A DNA stretch of 64,000 nucleotides from Argyresthia goedartella (taxonomy: Eukaryota; Arthropoda; Insecta; Lepidoptera; Argyresthiidae). The notes beneath the pieces are model-generated. The model had not been told where the DNA came from, did not search any database, and saw only the letters and a list, made by a program, of their open reading frames with translations. Below, one piece after another: positions 55,225-64,000 of the stretch. Position 1 is the first letter of the stretch; each line of letters opens with the position of its first letter. The stretch spans positions 2,108,001 through 2,172,000 of the forward strand of contig OX463829.1 of NCBI GenBank assembly GCA_949825045.1. The letters run 5' to 3'. The position numbers and the translations under genes are program-made.

Positions 55225-58200
55225 TCAAAATGTATGCACTCTGCATATGTACACGAGCGGCAGATGGCACCACCAGCCCCTCAGTCCGGGGTTCAGAGCA
55301 TCCACTCCTGCGCAATGAGGCTCCATCGGGTTGGAGCTGCAATAAGAACAATGTAGGGCTGAACCGAAAAACCGGTGGGACTTTTTAAATAATTTCGTAA
55401 AAGAACCAAAAGAGGCTTGTTACGAACTCTTTGCGAAGCTTAGTTTTATTTATAAATTATTTGTATTTAAATTCGAAAGCTATCTTTAGGTTCGACGTCA
55501 TTGTCAATTTAGTATTTGTGAACTTCACTGTCTCAGACAATTATTATATTATGCTTATTTTTATTGTCCGACTTTTTAAGGCGTGAGTTAGATCAACATA
55601 TCCGTTTTAGTTTGTCCGCCCGCAATTGGTCAAACGTGAAACGATCGAGCCTTTTTCACATTTGTCCGACTTGGTTGACGTTCTGACATACGACGATGAT
55701 GCAACTCCAACTATATTCATAGGAGCAGAGCATTGGCATTTGACAATCAATCATGAGGTTCGAGTTAGTAGAAGGAACGAGCCCGTCGCCTGTTTCACAG
55801 CTCTAGGCTGGACTTTATTACGGCGTTGCTTCGAGCAAAATGAATTTGATTGATTTCGTTAACCACGCTTTGATATAAACTATGATGACAATTTAGAAAC
55901 CTTGATAAAAGAGCTATACAAACTCGACTCCATAGGTATTACCACAACTGAAACACTGCATAGCAAAAAAGACCAGCGCGACGTTGACATTTTGGAAGCG
56001 ACTACCCTCTGGTCGGTTTGAAGTAGGTCTGCCGTGGTGTGACGATATACAGCGTGTTCCAGAGAGCTACCAACAAGCGAGGTCACGTTTTTTAAGTTTA
56101 GAACGGCTTATGTCTAAAGAGGCAGAGTTTGCTAAGGCATACACCACCTTCATAAATAACATGATCACGAAAAGTTACGCAGAAGAATGTGCTCCAGATA
56201 CGTACTATACAATGTGCTATACAAAAAAAAATTACTGCAAACGTGATAAAAAATCGGATTGTTGTTGATATAACAAAACTGACGACTTACGTCTTTACCT
56301 CCCACATTTTGGTGTGAACCACCCCAAAAACGAAAGGTTAGAGTAGTTCATGACGCAGCAGCCAGGAATGAAGGAGTCACCCTGAATTCTGTACTTCTCT
56401 CTGGTCTTGACTTGCTCCAGCTGATGCTTAAGGTTTTGTTTCGTTTCCGGGAGGGCCGCATTGGAATGACCGCAGATATCAAAGAGATGTTTCCTCAGGT
56501 CTGGGTTAGACAGCAGGACAGGGACGCTCTTCAATTTCTATAGAGATCTGACAAATCACAACCCATAAAGGAATTTAGGATGACATCTGTAATTTTTGGT
56601 ACTTGCAGAAGCCCCTTTATTGCGCAGTTTATAAAAAATAAAAATGCTCAGGAGCACGCACAAACACACCCGAAAGCCGTGGATACCATTTTGTTTAGTC
56701 ATTATATGAATGACTACATCTACTCACAAGATGGCGTTTACGAAGCAGCCCAGGTAGCGGCGGACATTATAACTGTGCACAATGCAGCCTGCTTCGAGAT
56801 GTGAGGATGGATTTCTAATGAGCCAGGGGTACTCAACCTTATCCCTGAGAATTTGAGGGCCACTCAGCCGTTGGAATTCGATCTTGGCGAATCTAACAAC
56901 TGCATCCGAGCTTTAGGCATAGCATGGAATCCGACATCAGACGTTTTAGGATATCGAACAGGCTTAGTAAAAACACTGTCTAATTCTCTGACAAAACGCA
57001 AGGTGCTATCACATGTCATGCGAGTGTATGATCCCTTAGGGTAGTTAAGGGACGAATATTGTTCAAACTTGGAGATCTAATATCGATCGGGATACAGAGC
57101 TCCCACATACAGAAGCATCCAAGTAGATTGGTTGGTTCCATGATCTGTCTCCACACACAGTCTCCACACTTAAAACACCGCTTTGGTATGCAAATGCAAA
57201 AAACTACGAGCCTCCCTACAGATAATTACACGTTCTCGCAGATGCAAGAGAGCTTGCTTTCACTTGCGTTTCCTATTGGCGTTTGATATATATACTCTGA
57301 CGGCAGCATCAAGCTCACTCTTATCGCTAGCAAGGCCAGAGTATCGCCCTTGAAACCAACGTTTATACCACGCTTGGAATTTCAAGCCGCTTTGATAGCT
57401 TCTCGTTTAGCACTTGTCATTAAGGACAGCAATCGAAAGAAGCCAGTTCGCACATTCTTATGGACTGATTCGATGACTGTCCTCCAACGGTTGCGCAGCG
57501 AAGTGCGAGCCTTTAAGCCTTTCCTTTCTTTTGAAGTCCCCAGAGGACTGGCCCAGAGCCACTTAGCGTCGCACCAGTTCGCGAAGAGCTCAAGTGTCAG
57601 CTGAGCGAATTGGTGGGACTGACATCAATTAAATCAGCTTTACCCACTCCTCTCACAGCAAATTTAGCTCGTTTCAGTGACTGGTTACGTTTTTTGCGTG
57701 CCACAGCGCGGGTACATCAAGCTGTGGCAATTTTCGGAAAGATTTTGGCTTCTATTCGAAATTCCAAATCATATAGTGGGGTTGTCCACTCCCACTCTCC
57801 ATCAACGTCCACCACTCTTACACCCTCGAATGCCGATCTCATTAAAGCCGCTGAAAGGCACATATTGCTGCAAATTCAACTGGACAGCTTTTCTCAAGAA
57901 TTTCAATGCATTCTCAACTCGAAACCGATTCCTTCAAGCAGTCGCCTCATCAAACTATTGACCTCTTTGGGAGAAGATAATCCTTAGCACTTGGCTGGAA
58001 GGATTAAAGCCGTAGACATCGACCCCGACTCACGTTTCCCGATCCTACTAGATGGTCGTTACCTGGTTGCACATTTATTGATGCAAACATTACCATAGCT
58101 TAGCTGGTCACGCGAACCATTAGTCCGTGATAAACGAGATAAGGCAGATATTTTGGTTGTTGCGATTTTGCGACACGGCCAGAAATGTCGCAAATGAGTA

Positions 58201-59091
58201 CCTTTTCTGCAGAATTCGCAAATCGCAACAACTGAACCCCACTACTGGAGATCTTTCACTACAAATTCTGCTATCATGGGTCTAAGGTGCTTCTTTGCCA
58301 GACGAGGGATTCCGAAGACTATGTACTCGGATAATGGAACCGCTCTCGTTGGCGCACACCGAATCCTACGCGAATTCTACACAAATAACGTACACGATTT
58401 TGCAGCCACAAAGAAAATTAAATGGAGTTTTATTCCTGCTGCAGCGCCTCCTTTTAGAGGATGCTGGGAGCGTCTTGTCAGGACAGTAAAAGTAGCACTG
58501 AAAACAACGCTCAATGAGAGATATCCCAAGGAAGAAACTTTCTTGACATTACTAGCGGAAGCCGCGGCGAATGGAAACTCGCGCCCTCTCTCGCATGTGT
58601 CCACGGACCCAGACGACCTGATAACCTTGACGCCGTTGCACTTTCTCGTCAGATCTTCGTCAATTCAGACTCTCCCATTAACATTAGAAGACCGTGACCA
58701 GATCGGGCGCTCTGAATGAAAGAAGGCTTATAATTATCGGGTCACTTTTGGAACCGCTTGGTGCGCGAGATGCTGCCGACGATGCAAACACGAACCCAGG
58801 TTAAAAGAGATCGTGGGCATGAGGAACATGGCCACGTGGCTGAATTGTAAAAATGTTCCCTGGAAAACTACGCTGTCTCAAACAATTATTGTGTTTATTT
58901 TCTACCTATTTTGATAATAAACTACATTTAAAAGGTAATATCATATTTTCATTCATCACAGGAGTACATCCAGTCCACACATCCGTTATTTTCAAGGCTA
59001 TAACGCTATTAGTATGCTAATTGATCTATATACCTTCTGCCACCGTTGTTACCAGCCCATGTATGGAATTCAGTACGGTTGATGTCATCGC
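55225..59091 (-). CDS. C-type-lectin-like 3' exons, copy B (partial)
   Basis: Exons 59034-59091 (acceptor TTTTTTGCAG, donor GAAG|GTATAT) and 55225-55336 (acceptor TTCTTATTGCAG), separated by the BEL/Pao remnant in the intron. The joined frame reads DDINRTEFHTWAGNNGG, EPHCAGVDALNPG, GWWCHLPLVYICRVHTF, with the same stop as copy A. Exon lengths (58 and 112 nt) and phases are the same as in copy A. Upstream exons are not visible and could lie beyond the LINE to the right, outside the window. If so, B is the 3' end of the parent gene. Confidence 0.65.
55418..58994 (+). mobile_element. Old BEL/Pao element in the lectin-like intron
   Basis: Inserted with target duplication AGGCT (55413-55417 and 58995-58999); copy A shows the uninterrupted site at 51564-51568. 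Ends TGTTAC... and ...TTTTCA. Weakly similar segments at both ends (cactgtctcagacaattatt near 55526, cgctgtctcaaacaattatt near 58871) suggest eroded LTRs of about 200 bp. No gag recognised. Confidence 0.8.
55626..58719 (+). pseudogene. BEL/Pao pol remnant, many frameshifts
   Basis: Fragments in all three plus frames follow the BEL/Pao order: protease-to-RT linker (FIGAEHWHLTI, then ALGWTLLRR), RT (RVVHDAAARNEG, TADIKEMFPQVW, the active site reading YMNDYI instead of YxDD), RNase H region (FLWTDSMTVLQRL) and integrase (YSDNGTALVGAHR, PFRGCWERLVR). Stops and shifts at about 55850, 56270, 56540, 56800, 57040, 57290 and 57600 separate them. It has no relation in sequence to the young BEL element beyond the superfamily. 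Confidence 0.85.
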
Positions 59092-59889
59092 CTGCAAAAA
59101 ATATGATATAAGCTATATACATAATAACTTTGCATCCAAGTCTATCTTGCCAATTTTCGTTAACCCAGAACAAATAAGATAACTCTCTAATGCCCATGCC
59201 CCACAGTTGAATCGATTATCGATAACTGTCACACAACATAACAAAGGGGTTGTTTTTAGTCCGTATACTATATAGCAGGGAGGTCTGACTCCTGGGCATG
59301 GGTAATTCCATTTTTTTTCCCTCAAAAAAAAAATACTCTCTAATAATGAGTTAGAGAAAATATGTTTAAATTTTAAAGCTCTGAAAAACGCAAATGGGCG
59401 CAACGTCAATTCTAAGAAATAAGAGCCATGTTTTATAATGATAATAAATATAATAAATAATAAAGTTTTTTATTGTGATAGAGAGATACATAACTTATTT
59501 ACGAATACAGCACTTACAATTATAAAACAAATGGAAATACATCAGGTGAATTAATAATAATAATACTAGACACAAGTAATGGTAAGTGTACAGCCTCCCC
59601 CAATAGGCTCCAACTCAGTATAATGCTGCAGCATGACAGACAAGCGTGCGTGCCACAGCGCTGTTATTCTGTTGGTATATCAAGTGAAGACTAAATAGTA
59701 TATGATATAATGTATATGTTAAATAAACATAAATAGCAGCAATAAAATACATGGTATATATAAGTAAATATAAAATATCATGCGTATAAATAAAGTAATA
59801 TCAATGTGAGTAAAGTTATATCAAATCTAGTGCACAATATATACATATAATGTGAAACAGTAGAATTAAATATACCACACATCCATACG

Positions 59890-60225
59890 TACAGAGCTCC
59901 GTGGTCTAATGGGTTTTACGCTTGCTTATCACACAGGAGATGCAGGTTCGATTCCTGGCCATGTACCAATGAGATCATTAATTTATCTTAAGTACATTAT
60001 CGGGCGTTAGTGTTTCGGATTATACGTTAAGCTGTAGGTCCCGGCTACTATCGCTACGTGGTAGAGTCGTCACACCCCTCCACCAACCCGCACTGAGCCA
60101 GCGTGGTGGAGTGTGGCTTAATCTTACTCGTATCCCGGGTAAAGACCTGTGCCCCTCGGTGGGGACATTAATGGGCTACATTTACATACACATACCATAC
60201 CAACCCTACCTTCATTAAAACGTGA
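59890..60225 (+). repeat. SINE-like repeat, family S3 (copy B)
   Basis: Duplicate of 52408-52745, so this insertion came before the tandem duplication. Confidence 0.7.
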
Positions 60226-60559
60226 GTATCGGCCTGCCTGCCAGGTATATTATTTAAATAAACTTTGTACTGCTTGCCGGAGAAAAGAACAATAATAAGA
60301 TATCACATATCATTCGTCATGATTAATTAACATGATTTCAGCCGGAAGACTTACTCTATTGATCAAAGACATAACATAATGCAGTAATAAGGGTGCGCTC
60401 CCACCCAAGACGCCCAATGCGAGACGTTCCTCTTTTTATTTATATTATAACATTTCCATATTTAACTTATTAAAACCAGGTATAATTTTATAAATAGGAA
60501 AATAAAATATCACCAAAAAACTAAAGTTAATAGAACTGAAATGCCTTTAGCATTTTGCG

Positions 60560-60700
60560 GAGCTTTACAATTTTATTTTGCCGTGTTAGATATACAAACA
60601 AAACAAACAAGGATACACGAAAACAGGCAAAAAAGGAACTGTCTCAGCATATGCTGTGCTGTGAGTAGCATAAGTGCGATCTCACAGCGCTGGTTTTCTT
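60560..60700. mobile_element. LINE 3' tail, copy B
   Basis: Counterpart of 53160-53290. Confidence 0.5.
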
Positions 60701-61289
60701 ACCTCCCAAACAAACAAAATTATACTCAAACTTTAAACTAACCGTAACACAATAATGGAAGATATATATTATTAATTATGCGGAATAATAATAATAATAA
60801 TAATAATTATTATACGTTACAAATAATTATGTGTAGGTACATATAAATATAATAAGTGCATATGAATATATTAATATGGTATCCATTTAAATGTTCTGTG
60901 GTATCCATGTTATTTAGATAGACAACACATAAGTTATAGTTGTAGTATAAGATAATAAATATGCAAGTAGAAATATATACACCTTTACAAGTAAAAACAA
61001 ATTTTGATTCATGACAAATATAATTTAATTTATGGGAAGTCCACAGTAAAAAAAGTATTTGTTTATGAACCACAAGAAGAATACTAGTAGAGTTATAATG
61101 TGTCTACATTATAATTCTACTCATACTATGGCATGCTAGGTATTGCGAAACCCTTCACATAAACCCACCATCAGATTTCTGTAAATTTAATAAATTTAGC
61201 CTGAAATGTTTTTTAAAAGTGGGTTTAGTATTTAAATTCCTAATAGGGGGTGGTATATTATTCCAGCATTTTGTGGCCATATAGCTGCT

Positions 61290-64000
61290 GCTGCCACGAA
61301 ATGCTGCTGGTCTGTGGTGTGGGATAGACGAAGGGGCCGTGCAACTCCTGACACCATCGGTTATTTGTCACCAAGTGATCTTTTCACTCAAATACTCTGG
61401 TATACCGGACTTAAGTACGCTGAACAAGAGAGATGCCAAGTGTGATTTGATACGACCTTCTATTTTCAGCAAATCTCCCCTATTCAGATACGGTGTTACA
61501 TAGGACCGCAGAGTTTTAGGATAGTAGCACAGTAGCGAGCACAGGCGTTCTGTACTCGCTGAAGAAGACGTAATGTTTTCCTATATAGACAGAGGCGATG
61601 AACTGTTAAGCAGTAGTTGTTTCGACAGAATTAATGTTTCACATAGCGTAACACGCATTTTTACACTTATGTAATTTCGAATACCATAGATTACTTTAAG
61701 CCTATAAAAACAGTTGTGAAATAGCTCAGCTACATGTTCCTCAAATCTTAAACTACCGTCCATCATCACTTCTAGATTGCGTGCTTCAGTTACGCGTTCT
61801 ATAGGCACTCAATCAATTATCAAAACTGGATCTAGAAGTAACGCCTTCTGGATTTGTAATCGCGTACCTATGATAATATATTTTGATTTCAGTGGATTCA
61901 AGGCAAGTGATTTTCTCGATAACCACTGTGAGATTCGGTCAAGATCGTAATTTATTTTGTCTATGTAGCTTGGAAATTACCAACGTCCAGTGGGATATAG
62001 AGCTGAAGATCTTCAGCGTATATATGGTATTTGCAACTGGAGATTGACTTGACTATATCGGCACTATATATAATAAATAAAAGAGGCCCCAATATAGACC
62101 CCTGAGGAACGGCTCTGTCCATTGGGACGCATTCTGAAGAAGTACAAGATCCATCCAATTTGCGAAGAACAACTCGATGTTGCCGATTTTTAAAGTAGCT
62201 ATCGAACCATTTACGAGATTCAATGTCGAAGCCATAATAAGTGAGTTTCGAAAGTAGCAGAGCAGTATTAATACAGTCAAATGCTCTCGAAAAATCTAGT
62301 AATGCCAATATCGTACTTTTGCCGACATATTGCGAACCAAGTATATTATCCACCATATCAAGGAGCGCCGTGGAAGTACCCCTCACCTTTCTGAAGCCTG
62401 ATTGGTGAAATGGTAAGATGCAATTTTTTTCGCAATAATGAATAACCTGATCATAAATAGCCCTCTCCTGAATTTTGGACAAATACGGTATCAAACTAAT
62501 TGGTCTCAGATCTTTAACGCTGACTGGATTGTTATTCTAGGGCATGGCTCTGACCAATGCTGTTTTCCAAAGTTCCGGGAATTCAGAGGACATGATAGAT
62601 TTATTCACTATTGTAGTAATAACATCGAGAGTGGAGGGGAGTGTCATTACGATCATATCCATGACTATAACGTCCACACCTTGCGCATTTGTATCAATTG
62701 AGAGAATTGTCTTAGCAATCGCAGTATTAGTCACAGTGTTTTATTTAAAATTTGCTGTACTACTGTGTCTATGATGTTCAAAATATGTTAGTTGGTACAG
62801 CTATACCTCATGAGTGCCAGGAATTCTAGTAAAGCGGTCAGTTATGTCGGCTGGATTATTCAGATGTGGTGGTATGTCCGCATCATTTCTGAAATTGGGA
62901 AGTACTGTTTGTTTTAAATTTATCCACAAATGTTTTGGATTATTTGTCGTCTCATTGATTTTATGTTCAAAGAGAGCCTTCTTTTCGTGGAACATGCTCA
63001 TGTTGACTAGGTGTTTGAGACTTTTATACCTCTCTCTATTTGACTCATTCTTAGACCTACGATATTTGCTGTAATATTCATCCCGAAGTTTCATCATGTT
63101 TCTCTTATTACTAGTTAACCAAGGCTTTGGCTTATCGCGTAGAACCATGGTTTTTTCAGGGGCATATTTATCGAATAAGTCCAAAATAAGCTTACTAAAG
63201 ACATTTACCATCTCATTTACATTTTGTAATTCAGATATTTTATCCCAATTGTAGGAATCTAGCTCCCTGTTAAGTTTAACAGGGAGTTAAGTTCCTTGTT
63301 AAGTTCATCATCAATTGACTTTGGAGATCAATATGTAGTTTTTGTGTTTGGTGACTTCTCTTTCTTTATCTTAAATTCTCCAGTTACCATGCTGGCATGC
63401 TACCAGCTAGCATGACCTCCGAAATCCGGTGCATAATAAACATCCACATTTTGCACCAATAGGGCATCGGTTCATATTAAGTCTATCAGTGTTGCACTGT
63501 TATCTGTGAAATGAGTGGGTTCCGTTACGTGATTAACTAATATAAAATTAGTAGTCCTTAAACATAGTTCCAGTTTTCTTGTTTTCGAGTCATGCGTATT
63601 AAGAGTGTTTATATTGTCCCCTACCAATATGATCCTGTATCGAGTAAAAGAAGTAATAGAATCAGTAAGTCTATCAAAAATAAATATGTCTACATATAAC
63701 CACTGAGGACGGTAAGCAGTACCTACTATCAACCTTGTAGATTTCAAGTTGAGAGACAGCCACATCTGTTCGACACCGTCAGTGTTGGGTGGGTGCGGGA
63801 TAGTCCGAGCAGCTACGCCGTGTTTGACATAAACGCCAACGCCAACGCCGACTAGAAGGTCTCGGGATATGACGTAGTCGATACCCGGGCACACTTGGGG
63901 CACAGCCCTCCGTGCCCTTTCGAAGCCAGGTCTCATTTATCGCTACAATATCTGTTGACTGCCTCCCAAAAGCCACAATAGTCTCATCATGTTTTGTACC
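61290..64000 (-). mobile_element. CR1/Jockey-like LINE, decayed, runs off right edge
   Basis: Read on the minus strand. 63976-63472: APE-type endonuclease (DIVAINETWLRKG, RIILVGDNIN, where the usual D-F-N is changed). 63211-62801: linker (KPWLTSNKRN). 62494-61961: RT with [41 protein letters not shown] and a catalytic motif reading YAED in place of YADD. 61808-61581 and on to about 61330: C-terminal part (RVTEARNLEVMMDG). Frames are broken between each block. Close in motif order to the fragment at 3937-5174. Its 3' end lies at the edge of duplication copy B. Confidence 0.85.

Larger units (their letters stand above)
54286..61283. repeat. Tandem duplication, copy B
   Basis: Begins atattatgaagcagaaag like copy A and ends at ttccagcattttgtggccat, matching the sequence just before the A/B junction (ttccagcatttcgaggccat, about 54267-54286). 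It is enlarged by a 3,577-bp BEL/Pao remnant. Confidence 0.85.

Overview
The window looks like nuclear DNA from a moth or butterfly. The evidence is split genes with GT-AG introns, a Giant-type bZIP gene, a nuclear gene for a mitochondrial ribosomal protein, and repeats familiar from Lepidoptera (RTE and Jockey/CR1-type LINEs, BEL/Pao elements, tRNA-headed SINEs, a GGGTTCCGT-ended interspersed repeat). The species cannot be named from the sequence. Nothing bacterial, no CRISPR array, and no true tRNA or rRNA gene was seen.

Layout. 1-1.6 kb: a decayed hAT transposon on the minus strand. 2.8-3.5 kb: the first two coding exons of a minus-strand THAP zinc-finger gene. 3.9-5.9 kb: a chimera of two different LINE fragments. 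6-12.7 kb: MITE-like repeats, SINEs and LINE tails. 12.9-13.6 kb: an intronless plus-strand bZIP gene that I identify as giant (gt). 14-28 kb: gene-poor DNA full of short repeats and foldbacks. 28.8-50.3 kb: one small minus-strand gene, mRpS12 (Drosophila technical knockout, tko), in four coding exons and a likely 5' UTR exon, stretched over about 21 kb. Intron 3 holds a young BEL/Pao LTR element with 505-bp LTRs differing at one position. Intron 2 is 13.5 kb and holds a LINE, a Tc1-like transposon and several SINEs. 50.4-61.3 kb: a two-copy tandem duplication carrying the 3' exons of a C-type-lectin-like gene. 61.3-64 kb: a decayed minus-strand LINE running off the right edge.

The host genes show no operon-like link. 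The lectin-like copies end about 0.8 kb upstream of the mRpS12 5' exon, on the same strand. The duplication is useful for dating: copy A carries a 541-bp inverted-repeat transposon absent from copy B, and copy B carries a 3.6-kb decayed BEL/Pao element absent from copy A, so each copy is the other's empty site.

No clearly new enzymatic system was found. The most unusual items are the transposon-inflated mRpS12 gene with exons found only by joining splice sites, the recently moved BEL/Pao element that lacks reverse transcriptase, the reciprocal empty sites in the duplication, and a family of repeats that share one hairpin core but have different ends.
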